Shown piece by piece: positions 9,622 to 19,397 of a stretch of DNA of 64,000 nt; position 1 is the first letter of the stretch; every line of letters starts with the position of its first letter. The notes beneath the pieces were generated by a model. That model ran no database searches. It was given only the letters and a program-made list of their open reading frames with translations, and had not been told where the DNA came from. This stretch comes from Pseudomonas sp. BP8 (GTDB lineage Bacteria; Pseudomonadota; Gammaproteobacteria; Pseudomonadales; Pseudomonadaceae). Location: NCBI RefSeq assembly GCF_017875955.1, contig NZ_JAGINK010000001.1, forward strand, positions 625,001-689,000, written 5' to 3'. A program made the translations under genes and the position numbers.

Positions 9622-9640
9622 GCTTTCAATGAGTGAAAGC
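9622..9640. promoter_or_regulatory. Inverted repeat upstream of permease, possible operator
   Basis: Arms GCTTTCA and TGAAAGC are separated by 5 nt, 55 bp before the permease start. It could be a regulator site or a small hairpin; there is no T-tract to make it a terminator. Confidence 0.35.
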
Positions 9641-9694
9641 GGACCCCGCTATGGAAGGTCTGTAAAACAATACCAATATAAACGGCGAATACTC

Positions 9695-11242
9695 ATGAGC
9701 GTAAAGACTGAAACCGGCCGCCCACCCGATGCGGCGACCGATCCAGACAACACGGGCACGCGGGTCAGCAAGGGCTTGGCCAAGGGCCGTCTTGGCCTGT
9801 TGGCCAGCGTGGTGCTGGGCATCTCTACCATTGCCCCGGTCTACACCCTGACCGGCGCCCTCGGGCCGACCGTGCGTGAAGTCGGTGCGCACCTGCCGGC
9901 GGTGTTCATCGTCGGCTTCCTGCCCATGTTGCTGGTCGCCCTGGGCTACCGTGAGCTGAACGCGGCAGAGCCGGACAGCGGCACTTCGTTTACCTGGTCG
10001 GCGCGGGCTTTTGGCCCGATGATCGGCTGGATCGGCGGTTGGGGGCTGGTGGTGGCCACGACCATCGTGTTGTCCAACCTGGCCGGCGTGGCGGTGGACT
10101 TCTTCTATCTGTTTCTTGCGCAGATCACCGGCGACCAGTCGCTGGCGGCACTGGCGGACAACCTGCCGATCAACATCATCACCTGTTGCGCGTTCATTGC
10201 CCTGGCGGTGTGGATCTGCTGCCGAGGGATGGGCACGACCATGACCGTGCAGTACGGCCTGGTGGCCTTGCAGCTGTTGGTGCTGATCGGCTTTGCCTTC
10301 GCCGCGTTCGGTGAAACCACGGCGCCACCACCGCTGGCCTTTGATCTGGCCTGGTTCAACCCGTTTGGTGTCGAGTCGTTCTCGGCGTTTGCGGCGGGCT
10401 TGTCGCTGTCGATCTTCATCTTCTGGGGTTGGGACGTGTGCCTGACGGTGAGTGAAGAGTCGATTGGCAGTGATGAAGTGCCGGGCAAGGCCGCCACCTG
10501 GACGGTGCTGCTGATCCTGTTCCTGTACCTGCTGACGGCGATTGCCACTCTGCAGTTCGCCGGCATCAGCGACGTCGGCCTGGGCCTGGGTAATCCGCGC
10601 ATCCAGGAGAACGTCTTCGCCCACCTGGCAGGTCCGGTGATGGGGCCGCTGGCGATTCTGATGTCGGTCGCGGTGCTGGCCAGTACCGCGGCTTCGTTGC
10701 AGTCGACCTTTGTTTCGCCTGCGCGTACGTTGCTGGCGATGGGGTACTACGGCGCCGTGCCGCAGCGCTTCGCCAAGGTCTGCCCGCGTTCGCAGACGCC
10801 GCGTTACGCGACGATTTGCGCCGGCATCGCCGCAGCGCTGTTCTACGTGACCATGCGCACGCTCAGCGAGAACGTGCTGGCCGATACCATCACTGCGCTG
10901 GGGATGATGATCTGCTTCTACTATTCGCTGACGGCCTTTGCTTGCGTCTGGTACTTCCGCCACAGCCTGTTCGCCAGCCTGCGCCACTTCTTCATGCGCG
11001 GGGTGTGCCCGTTGCTGGGTGGGGTGATCTTGTCGGTGATCTTCGTGCGCACGGCAATCGACAGCGCTTCGCCAGACTTTGGCAGCGGCTCGCATGTGGG
11101 TGGGCTGGGGCTGGTGTTCGTGATTGCGGCGATCATCTCGCTGCTGGGGATCTGCCTGATGTTGCTGTCCAGGCTGCGCCTGCCGGCGTTTTTCCTCGGG
11201 GCTACCTTGCAGCAGCAGGCAAAACTGCAGTTGCAGGACTGA
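9695..11242 (+). CDS. APC-superfamily amino acid/polyamine permease
   Basis: Inner-membrane transporter of 515 residues. After a polar N-terminus of about 25 residues there are roughly twelve hydrophobic helices. The first carries the APC signature (VVLGISTIAPVYTLTGALG) and helix 6 the FIFWGWD stretch. It follows the puuA-like and puuD genes in the same direction after 113 bp, so it may import the amine or amino acid that they process. The start at 9695 is chosen because the hydrophobic core begins shortly after. Upstream in-frame residues (from 9614) look non-coding. The substrate is unknown. Confidence 0.85.
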   Translation: MSVKTETGRPPDAATDPDNTGTRVSKGLAKGRLGLLASVVLGISTIAPVYTLTGALGPTVREVGAHLPAVFIVGFLPMLLVALGYRELNAAEPDSGTSFTWSARAFGPMIGWIGGWGLVVATTIVLSNLAGVAVDFFYLFLAQITGDQSLAALADNLPINIITCCAFIALAVWICCRGMGTTMTVQYGLVALQLLVLIGFAFAAFGETTAPPPLAFDLAWFNPFGVESFSAFAAGLSLSIFIFWGWDVCLTVSEESIGSDEVPGKAATWTVLLILFLYLLTAIATLQFAGISDVGLGLGNPRIQENVFAHLAGPVMGPLAILMSVAVLASTAASLQSTFVSPARTLLAMGYYGAVPQRFAKVCPRSQTPRYATICAGIAAALFYVTMRTLSENVLADTITALGMMICFYYSLTAFACVWYFRHSLFASLRHFFMRGVCPLLGGVILSVIFVRTAIDSASPDFGSGSHVGGLGLVFVIAAIISLLGICLMLLSRLRLPAFFLGATLQQQAKLQLQD

Positions 11243-11248
11243 TCGTTG

Positions 11249-11352
11249 CGGGCGCTCTGCGCCCCTTTCGCGACACAAGGCCGCTCCTACAGGGGACCGC
11301 GCTCAGCTTATGGCTGGCGTCGAACCTGTAGGAGCGGCCTTGTGTCGCGAAA
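11249..11352. repeat. REP pair, type 2 (ACACAAGG variant)
   Basis: Inverted copies of TTTCGCGACACAAGGCCGCT and its complement. This variant differs from the commoner type 1 unit in the stem (GACACAAGGCC in place of GGGGCAAGCCC). Confidence 0.85.
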
Positions 11353-11369
11353 GGGCCTCGAAGAGGCCC
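11353..11369 (-). terminator. Probable gmk terminator hairpin
   Basis: Stem GGGCCTC / GAGGCCC with a 3-nt loop, 11 bp past the gmk stop. On the minus strand it is followed only by TTTCG, so it is a modest terminator adjoining the REP pair. Confidence 0.45.
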
Positions 11370-11379
11370 CGGCTATGGA

Positions 11380-12877
<1,498 letters not shown>

Positions 12878-13074
12878 GGGGGAGGACCTCGCAAAAGATG
12901 GTTGAACGGGGAGCCTTTCGGCTGCAAGGCGCAGGATTGTAGCGCAGTGCGGCCCTGGCGCCCAACTTACCCGGGGCAGCCGCCCATGTTACAGGCAGCC
13001 CCCGCCTGGGTGGGAAAAGGCGACAGGCTGCCAGGGGCACGACGATAGGCATGTCCTCGTCGGGCTGCGGGCTT

Positions 13075-13080
13075 TATAAT
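13075..13080 (+). promoter_or_regulatory. Perfect -10 hexamer (TATAAT) upstream of rph
   Basis: TATAAT lies 37 bp before the rph ATG. The region 16-18 bp upstream has no good TTGACA match, so the -35 element is weak. The rest of the 239-bp yicC-rph gap shows nothing else I can name. Confidence 0.5.
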
Positions 13081-13116
13081 GCTCGGCAGATTCAAGTCCC
13101 AGTACAGGTATCCCAA

Positions 13117-13839
13117 ATGAAACGTCCAAGTGGTCGCGCCGCCGATCAGCTCCGCTCGATCCGCATCACCCGCAACTACACCAAGCACGCCGAGGGGTCG
13201 GTACTGGTCGAGTTCGGTGACACCAAAGTCATCTGCACGGTCAGCGTCGAAAACGGTGTACCCCGCTTCCTCAAAGGCCAGGGCCAAGGTTGGGTCACCG
13301 CCGAATACGGCATGCTGCCGCGCTCCACTGGCGAGCGTAACCAGCGTGAAGCCAGCCGTGGCAAGCAGGGTGGCCGCACCCTGGAAATCCAGCGCCTGAT
13401 CGGTCGCTCCCTGCGCGCTGCGCTGGACATGAAAAAGCTCGGTGAAGTCACCCTGTATGTCGACTGCGACGTGATCCAGGCCGACGGTGGCACCCGGACC
13501 GCGTCGATCACCGGCGCCATGGTCGCCCTGGTCGATGCCCTGCGCGTGATCAAGAAGCGCGGCGGCCTCAAGGGCGGCGATCCGCTCAAGCACATGATCG
13601 CCGCCGTGTCGGTGGGCATGTACCAGGGCGAAGCTGTGCTCGACCTGGACTACCTGGAAGACTCCGCCGCCGAGACCGACCTCAACGTGGTGATGACCAG
13701 CGCTGGCGGTTTCATCGAAGTGCAGGGCACCGCTGAAGGTGCGCCGTTCCAGCCGGAAGACTTCAACGCCATGCTGGCGCTGGCGCAGAAGGGCATGAAC
13801 GAGATCTACGAACTGCAGAATGCCGCCCTGGCGGACTGA
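13117..13839 (+). CDS. rph: Ribonuclease PH
   Basis: Phosphorolytic 3'-5' exoribonuclease that trims the 3' ends of tRNA precursors; a hexameric cytoplasmic enzyme. 240 residues, typical length. Conserved motifs: [13 protein letters not shown] at the start, [14 protein letters not shown], the phosphate-binding GRSLRAALD with preceding arginines ([18 protein letters not shown]), and the [19 protein letters not shown] block with catalytic acidic residues. The start is fixed by the family N-terminus; an in-frame upstream ATG at 13051 is rejected. It converges on crc across a shared terminator hairpin. Confidence 0.97.
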   Translation: MKRPSGRAADQLRSIRITRNYTKHAEGSVLVEFGDTKVICTVSVENGVPRFLKGQGQGWVTAEYGMLPRSTGERNQREASRGKQGGRTLEIQRLIGRSLRAALDMKKLGEVTLYVDCDVIQADGGTRTASITGAMVALVDALRVIKKRGGLKGGDPLKHMIAAVSVGMYQGEAVLDLDYLEDSAAETDLNVVMTSAGGFIEVQGTAEGAPFQPEDFNAMLALAQKGMNEIYELQNAALAD

Positions 13840-13855
13840 TTGCTGATGTAGAGAT

Positions 13856-13887
13856 AAAAAAGGCGACCGTGATGGTCGCCTTTTTTT
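13856..13887. terminator. Bidirectional terminator between rph and crc
   Basis: Stem GGCGACC / GGTCGCC with a 5-nt loop, flanked by A6 on the left and T7 on the right, so it can stop transcription from both convergent genes. Confidence 0.9.
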
Positions 13888-13912
13888 GTGCTGCCGGTGC
13901 TGACCTCTGTGA

Positions 13913-14692
13913 TCAGATGGTCAGCGTCCAGTCATAATCCACGATCAGTGGCGCATGCTGGGAGAACCGCGGCTGGCGCGGCAGGCGCGCGTTGCGCACG
14001 AAGCGGCGCAGGCCTGGGGTGAGGATCTGGTAGTCGAACCGGTAGCCCAAGTTGAGCATCTCGGCCTGCTCGTTGTCCGGCCACCAGCTGTACTGGTCGC
14101 CTTCGCGGCTGACTTCGCGCAGGGCATCGACGTAGCCCATGTCGCCGACAATCGAGTCCATCCACGCCCGCTCGGGCGGCAGGAAGCCTGGCGATTGCTG
14201 GCTGTCGCGCCAGTTCTTGATGTCGAGCTTCTGCTGCGCGACGTAGAACGAGCCGCAGTAGATGTACTCGCGGCGCTTGCGGCGCTGCTTGTCCAGGTAC
14301 TTGCCGAAATCGTCCATCAACTTGAATTTCTGGTTCAAGTCTTCGTCGCCGTTCATGCCCGAAGGCAGCAGCAAGGTGGCAATACTGACTTTGTCGAAAT
14401 CTGCTTGCAGGTAACGCCCGTAACGGTCGGCTGTCTCGAAGCCCAGGCCGGTGATGACTGCCTTGGGCTGCATCCGCGAGTAGAGCGCCACGCCACCTTG
14501 GGCGGGCACCTCTGCATCGCAGGCATAAAGGAAATAGCCATCGAGCTGGAAAGCTGGGTCGTCGAGTTCAAAGGCCGAGGCGCGGGTATCCTGAAGGCAG
14601 ATGACGTCGGCATTCTGGGCTTGTAGCCAGCTGAGCAAACCACGCTCGGCCGCAGCCTGAATACCATTAACGTTCACACTGATGATCCGCAT
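13913..14692 (-). CDS. crc: Catabolite repression control protein Crc
   Basis: Global post-transcriptional repressor of Pseudomonas that works with Hfq on A-rich motifs near start codons of catabolic mRNAs, relieved by the sRNAs CrcZ/CrcY. 259 residues with the exonuclease III/endonuclease fold: MRIISVNVNGIQAA at the N-terminus and CLQDTRA, where active nucleases have an LQE motif. The start at 14692 is ATG; an in-frame TTG at 14704 is less likely. Polyamine, lysine and alanine catabolic genes of this window are the type of gene Crc controls, but no direct link is shown here. Confidence 0.96.
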   Translation of the reverse strand: MRIISVNVNGIQAAAERGLLSWLQAQNADVICLQDTRASAFELDDPAFQLDGYFLYACDAEVPAQGGVALYSRMQPKAVITGLGFETADRYGRYLQADFDKVSIATLLLPSGMNGDEDLNQKFKLMDDFGKYLDKQRRKRREYIYCGSFYVAQQKLDIKNWRDSQQSPGFLPPERAWMDSIVGDMGYVDALREVSREGDQYSWWPDNEQAEMLNLGYRFDYQILTPGLRRFVRNARLPRQPRFSQHAPLIVDYDWTLTI

Positions 14693-14772
14693 AAATGGCC
14701 CCAAAAATCTCGTGCGTGTATGATACCCGAGCTCAACTCATTTAGCTAAATCCGTGGTGTCTGGGACTCTTC

Positions 14773-15414
14773 ATGCAGCCGTATCAGCGCGACTTCATCC
14801 GTTTTGCCATCGATCGCGGCGTACTGCGCTTCGGTGAGTTCACCCTGAAATCGGGGCGTACCAGCCCGTACTTCTTCAATGCGGGCCTGTTCAACAGCGG
14901 CTCGGCCTTGGCCGAACTGGGGCGTTGCTACGCGGCGGCCATCGTCGACAGCAAGATCCCCTTCGACGTGTTGTTTGGCCCTGCGTACAAAGGTATTCCG
15001 CTGGCTTCGGCCACGGCGGTGGCCTTGGCCGACCGGCATCAGCTCGACGTGCCGTGGTGCTTCAACCGCAAGGAAGCCAAGGCCCATGGCGAAGGCGGCA
15101 GCCTGGTTGGTGCGCCGCTCGAAGGTAATGTGCTGATCATCGATGATGTGATCACTGCCGGTACTGCGATCCGTGAGGTCATGCAGATCATCAGTGCCCA
15201 GCAGGCCACCGCCGCGGGTGTATTGATCGCGCTGAACCGCGAAGAGCGCGGCAATGGCGAGCTGTCGGCGATCCAGGAAGTGGAGCGTGACTTCGGTATT
15301 CCGGTGGTCAGCATCGTTTCGCTGACCCAGGTGCTGGAGTTCCTTGCCGATGATCCGCAGCTCAAGCAGCATCTGCCTGCGGTAGAGGCGTATCGGGCGC
15401 AGTACGGGATCTGA
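14773..15414 (+). CDS. pyrE: Orotate phosphoribosyltransferase
   Basis: Makes orotidine 5'-phosphate from orotate and PRPP in pyrimidine synthesis. 213 residues, full length. The type I PRTase motif [16 protein letters not shown] (PRPP-binding loop, about residues 119-134) and the flexible catalytic loop [13 protein letters not shown] are intact, as is [14 protein letters not shown] near the N-terminus. It diverges from crc with an 80-bp gap and ends in a strong terminator. crc-pyrE adjacency is conserved across Pseudomonas. Confidence 0.97.
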   Translation: MQPYQRDFIRFAIDRGVLRFGEFTLKSGRTSPYFFNAGLFNSGSALAELGRCYAAAIVDSKIPFDVLFGPAYKGIPLASATAVALADRHQLDVPWCFNRKEAKAHGEGGSLVGAPLEGNVLIIDDVITAGTAIREVMQIISAQQATAAGVLIALNREERGNGELSAIQEVERDFGIPVVSIVSLTQVLEFLADDPQLKQHLPAVEAYRAQYGI

Positions 15415-15433
15415 GGATCGCGGGTAGAAAGAC

Positions 15434-15462
15434 GGCGACCTGTGTGGGTCGCCTTTTTTTTT
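15434..15462 (+). terminator. pyrE Rho-independent terminator
   Basis: Stem GGCGACC / GGTCGCC with a 6-nt loop followed by nine T, 20 bp after the pyrE stop. Confidence 0.92.
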
Positions 15463-15465
15463 AGG

Positions 15466-15990
15466 TTATTCGCGGGTGGGCGGGGGCTGGGTTTGGGGCT
15501 TTTCGGTTGGCGGCTTATCCATTTGATGGGGTGGCGCTGCTGGCCCCTTCCGCCCTTACGGCCATCCCTTTCAAGGTGTTCTGAAAGTGCGCTTGGCGAG
15601 CTCAAGCCAAAGAAAAATTCAGAAAAATGCAGAGACCTTGAAAGGGATGGCCCTTACGGCGGGTTAATTTTTTTCTTGGAAAAAAGTAACCAAAAACCGC
15701 TGGCTCCCACATACGGCCCTCCGCTGCGCTGCGGGTCCCCTCGCTCCGGTCTTGCTCCGGGAGCACCGCGCTGTACGGCCCATCCTGGGCCTCAGCGCTT
15801 TGCGGCCATCCATGGCCTCCACCTCCCTGCGCAAGCCCTGCGCTCGGCCTCCTGAAGTCGCTGTAGATCAAGAGCAAGGTCAACAGCCAGGGCAACGGCT
15901 GGCGAATCGCTGCGCTCTCGCTTTGTTTATTCACCAGCGGATTTGTGGGGTGGCTGGCAGGGCTGCGCCCTGCGATTTGCATTGGCTGTA
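15466..15990 (+). repeat. Dispersed intergenic element, copy A (long, with 89-bp insert)
   Basis: Non-coding sequence near-identical over most of its length to copy C (62489-62938) and, inverted, to copy B (16152-16515). The landmark outer-end motif GGCTTATCCATTTGATGGGG is at 15512. Inside are several hairpin-forming stretches (for example GGCCCATCCTGGGCC). The inner end joins a type 1 REP pair, as in copy C. It carries an extra 89-bp segment absent from B and C. I do not recognise a published name and see no convincing gene in it. Confidence 0.88.
15553..15659. mobile_element. 89-bp MITE-like segment with terminal inverted repeats and flanking direct repeats
   Basis: 15562-15577 (CCATCCCTTTCAAGGT) and 15635-15650 (ACCTTGAAAGGGATGG) are perfect 16-bp inverted repeats. 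The 89-bp unit is bracketed by 9-bp direct repeats CCCTTACGG at 15553-15561 and 15651-15659; copies B and C hold a single CCCTTACGG at the matching site. It is too small to code for a transposase. It could be an insertion with target-site duplication, or the ancestral form from which B and C lost the segment by recombination. A diverged right half lies at 40211-40262. Confidence 0.7.
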
Positions 15991-16086
15991 CCGGCCTCTT
16001 CGCGGGACAAGCCCGCTCCTACAGGGATTGCGCAGATTTTGAATTCGGCGCAAATCCTGTAGGAGCGGGCTTGCCCCGCGAAGAGG
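15991..16086. repeat. REP pair, type 1
   Basis: Inverted CTTCGCGGGACAAGCCCGCT and its complement, lying between dispersed-element copies A and B and forming the centre of a roughly 1-kb imperfect inverted repeat. Confidence 0.9.
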
Positions 16087-16151
16087 TCCGAATATCCACC
16101 ACACCTGCCACTATCGAAGACAACGCCAGCTCAGACGCCACCCGTAACTTC

Positions 16152-16515
16152 GCGACGTCAGGAGGCCGAGTGGAGGTCTTGCGCAGGGAGGTGGAGGCCA
16201 TGGATGGCCGGAAAGCGCTGAGGCCCAGGATGGGCCGTACAGCGCGGTCCTCCCGGAGCAAGACCGGAGTGAGGGAACCCGCAGCGCAGCGGAGGGCCGG
16301 ATGCAGGAGCAAGCGGTTTTTGGTTACTTTTTTCCAAGAAAAAAAGTGACCCGCCGTAAGGGCGGAAGGGGCCAGAAAAGCCACAACATCAAATGGATAA
16401 GCCCACAATTCCCAAGCCAAGCCAAGCCAAGCCAAGCCAAGCCAAGCCAAGCCAAGCCAAGCCAAGCCAAGCCCACAAATCATCTCCCCCAACAATCCGT
16501 GAAGAACCAATAAAC
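16152..16515 (-). repeat. Dispersed intergenic element, copy B (inverted)
   Basis: Reverse-orientation copy of the element in copies A and C, from GCGACGTCAGGAGGCC at its inner end to the outer-end motif (complement of GGCTTATCCATTTGATG) ending at 16403, followed by a pentanucleotide array and the conserved outer tail CCCCCAACAATCCGTGAA. It lacks the 89-bp segment of copy A. A short frame from 16301 (MQEQAVFGYFFPRKK) has a GGAGG before its ATG and recurs in copy C, but its differences change amino acids, so I do not call a gene. Confidence 0.85.
16412..16471. repeat. Tandem pentanucleotide array, 12 x CCAAG
   Basis: Twelve perfect uninterrupted CCAAG units in the outer region of element copy B. 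The same place in copies C and D holds degenerate CTTGG-like units and copy A a GGGTTTGGGG-like stretch, so the perfect array is probably a recent slippage expansion. Confidence 0.97.
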
Positions 16516-16516
16516 C

Positions 16517-16566
16517 AGGCGACCTGTTAGGGCAATGCCGGCCACTTAAGACTAGGTCGCCTTTTT
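16517..16566. terminator. Long-loop terminator-like inverted repeat
   Basis: Arms AGGCGACCT (16517-16525) and AGGTCGCCT (16554-16562) around a 28-nt loop, followed by T run on the plus strand; on the minus strand the tail is GGTTTATTGGTT. It may terminate the DUF799 lipoprotein operon (ends 16587) or act in both directions. The loop is unusually long. Confidence 0.5.
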
Positions 16567-16586
16567 CGTGCCCTCTGCACTGAGGT

Positions 16587-17246
16587 TCAATCAGTGCCGT
16601 ACTTGGGCGAACGCGGCCCGTACAGGATGCCGCCATTCGGATACGGCGACAGCAGGCGGGCACTGGTCATCCCGGCGATCGGGTAGCCGGCGTCGTCCTG
16701 CACGCTACTGATGATCTGGTTGATCGCCGCGGCCACCAGCAAGCCAATTACGCCGCCCTGGTTCTGCCGGCCTTCTTCGCTCGACGCGGTGGCGCTACCG
16801 GTCCACAAGGTGGCGCCGGTCTTGAGGTCGACCAGCTTGGCATTGGCGGTGACGATGGTCGCGCTGCTAATCACCATGTAGCGGGTGCCATAGTCGCTCA
16901 CCGTCACGTACAGGCCGGCATCGGCGCCGAAGATCTCGTGCAGCTTGGTGGTCGGCAACTGGTGAATGTCGGCTGGAGTGGTCATGCCGTTCTGGCGGAA
17001 AGTTTCATCCACCAAGGCCACCGGCATCACGTAGTAACCGGCTTCGGCCAGCGGGTAGGTCACCTGCGACAGCATGCTGTAGGTGGCCTTGACGTCAGGC
17101 GAGTCGTTCAGCGGCGGCAGGATCAGGATCGACTTCGGCCGGCTCTGCTTGTAGGCCGAGTAGTCGATGGTCTTGCGCTCGGCACAGCCCGCGAACAGGG
17201 CCAGCACACAGGCGCCGACGATTAGTTGGGAGAGGCGCTTGATCAC
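16587..17246 (-). CDS. DUF799 / GNA1162-family lipoprotein
   Basis: Lipoprotein of 219 residues with lipobox LFAGC (Cys21). The mature domain (KSILILPPLNDSPDVKATYSMLSQVTYPLAEAGYYVMPV) matches the GNA1162-like family, an alpha/beta domain related to TolB-N-like folds and known from a Neisseria surface antigen. It is the last gene of a three-gene operon; its ATG overlaps the stop of the DUF4810 gene by 4 bp. The three proteins are thought to form an outer-membrane assembly around the CsgG-like protein; the function in Pseudomonas is unknown. Confidence 0.85.
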   Translation of the reverse strand: MIKRLSQLIVGACVLALFAGCAERKTIDYSAYKQSRPKSILILPPLNDSPDVKATYSMLSQVTYPLAEAGYYVMPVALVDETFRQNGMTTPADIHQLPTTKLHEIFGADAGLYVTVSDYGTRYMVISSATIVTANAKLVDLKTGATLWTGSATASSEEGRQNQGGVIGLLVAAAINQIISSVQDDAGYPIAGMTSARLLSPYPNGGILYGPRSPKYGTD

Positions 17247-17599
17247 TGTTTGGCTCCTTGCCGGGCGTTACTCATCAAAAAGTCCATGTAGGCGGTCGAC
17301 TCCGGGAACAGGGCCTTCTCGGTCTGGAACTGCTGGATCATCTGGTCATCCTTGCCCAGGCTCGAATAGATCAGGCCCAGCTGCGCGTGGTAGCCCGGCG
17401 GCACCGCGCCGTTCTTGGCCTTGATCTTTTCCAGGTCGCGCTCGAGGGCGATCGCCTGCTCTTCCTTGGACTGGCCCTTGAAGTACTCGTAGACCTGCGG
17501 CTGATAGCTTTCCCACTGGTAGAGGGTCTTGTGCGAATTGCAGCCAGCCAGCAGTAGGCCGCCCAGCACGAGGCCGGCGGCGGGGAGGGTGATGCGCAT
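17243..17599 (-). CDS. DUF4810 family lipoprotein
   Basis: Small lipoprotein of 118 residues with lipobox LLAGC (Cys20). The mature part starts LYQWESYQPQVYEYFKG and then forms a TPR-like helical hairpin (PGYHAQLGLIYSSLGKDDQMIQQFQTEKALFPES), as in the DUF4810 family. It is the middle gene of the CsgG-DUF4810-DUF799 operon: 30 bp downstream of the CsgG-like gene and overlapping the next gene by 4 bp. All three carry type II signal peptides, so they probably act together at the outer membrane. Confidence 0.87.
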   Translation of the reverse strand: MRITLPAAGLVLGGLLLAGCNSHKTLYQWESYQPQVYEYFKGQSKEEQAIALERDLEKIKAKNGAVPPGYHAQLGLIYSSLGKDDQMIQQFQTEKALFPESTAYMDFLMSNARQGAKQ

Positions 17600-17629
17600 G
17601 GGACTGTCTTCCTTGTCGTGCTGGGCCGT

Positions 17630-18313
17630 TTACTGGGCTTGAGGCTTCCATTGACCGCTGTCGACGGCATCAACCAATTTGTTCACCGCTTCGCGCATGG
17701 CCAGGTCGAGGACCTTGCCATTGAGCGTCGAGTCGTAGCTGGCGGTGCCGCCGAAGCCGATGATCTCGCGGTTGGAGAGCGCGTATTCGCCGGCGCCCTG
17801 GCTCGAATAGACCACTTCCGAGGTACTGATGTTGACGATGTTCAGGGCTACTTTGGCGTAGGCAATCTGGGTCTTGCCGCGGCCGAGGATACCGAACAGC
17901 TGATGGTCGCCGACTTCCTTGCGGCCGAACTCGGTGACGTCGCCGGTGACCACGAAGTCTGCGCCCTTGAGCTTCTGCAGCTGCTTTTTGATGGCGGCTT
18001 CCTGCTGGATCTCGCTCATGTTGTCGCGATCGAGCACGTTGAAGCGGTTGGTCTGCTGCAGGTGGGTGATCAGGATGGTCTTGGCCTGCCCGCCGAGGCG
18101 GTCGACGCCGTCGGAGAAGATCCCGCGCATATAGCTGGAGCGGTTATCGAACTTGCCTACGGCAATGGGCGTGCGCAAGCCGCTGTACGGGCGGTTGACG
18201 CTCTCGACCTGTTGTACGGCAACGGCGGTGGATGTTTCAGTGGCGGCACAGCCAGCCAGGGACCCGACAGCCAGGGCGGCTGCCAGCACGAGTCCGTGTG
18301 ATGCGTATTTCAC
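17630..18313 (-). CDS. CsgG/HfaB-family outer-membrane lipoprotein
   Basis: Lipoprotein of 227 residues (lipobox SLAGC, Cys22) with the CsgG domain: PIAVGKFDNRSSYMRGIFSDGVDRLGGQAKTILITHLQQ, the NRFNVLDRDNMSEIQQEA motif, and ADFVVTGDVTEFG. CsgG forms the curli secretion pore. Here, however, there are no csgA/B/E/F genes. Instead the gene leads a lipoprotein trio with DUF4810 and DUF799, so curli secretion is unlikely. It is about 35 residues shorter than E. coli CsgG. Its role is not established. Confidence 0.87.
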   Translation of the reverse strand: MKYASHGLVLAAALAVGSLAGCAATETSTAVAVQQVESVNRPYSGLRTPIAVGKFDNRSSYMRGIFSDGVDRLGGQAKTILITHLQQTNRFNVLDRDNMSEIQQEAAIKKQLQKLKGADFVVTGDVTEFGRKEVGDHQLFGILGRGKTQIAYAKVALNIVNISTSEVVYSSQGAGEYALSNREIIGFGGTASYDSTLNGKVLDLAMREAVNKLVDAVDSGQWKPQAQ

Positions 18314-18342
18314 GCGATTTCTCCAAGGTGAATGAACTGCAT

Positions 18343-18450
18343 GGGGCTGCTTTGCAGCCCATCGCGGGCAAGCCCGCTCCCACGCAGCCCGAGTGGTGCG
18401 AGCTATGCGTAGGAGCGGGCTTGCCCCGCGATGGGCCGCAAAGCAGCCCC
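18343..18450. repeat. REP pair, type 1 with extended outer stems
   Basis: Inverted TCGCGGGCAAGCCCGCTCCC and complement, framed by GGGGCTGCTTTGCAGCCC-type outer hairpins. Fills the gap between the argB stop and the csgG-like start. Confidence 0.9.
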
Positions 18451-18458
18451 AAGAACTA

Positions 18459-19397
<939 letters not shown>

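Noticed and set aside
9626..11278. Long antisense frame opposite the APC permease
   Set aside because: Low-complexity Arg/Gln/His composition and no family; the permease strand has twelve membrane helices.
16019..16663. Minus-strand frame with repeated GLAWL units
   Set aside because: The repeat is just the CCAAG array translated; the frame crosses the dispersed element, a REP pair and the end of another gene, with no ribosome site.
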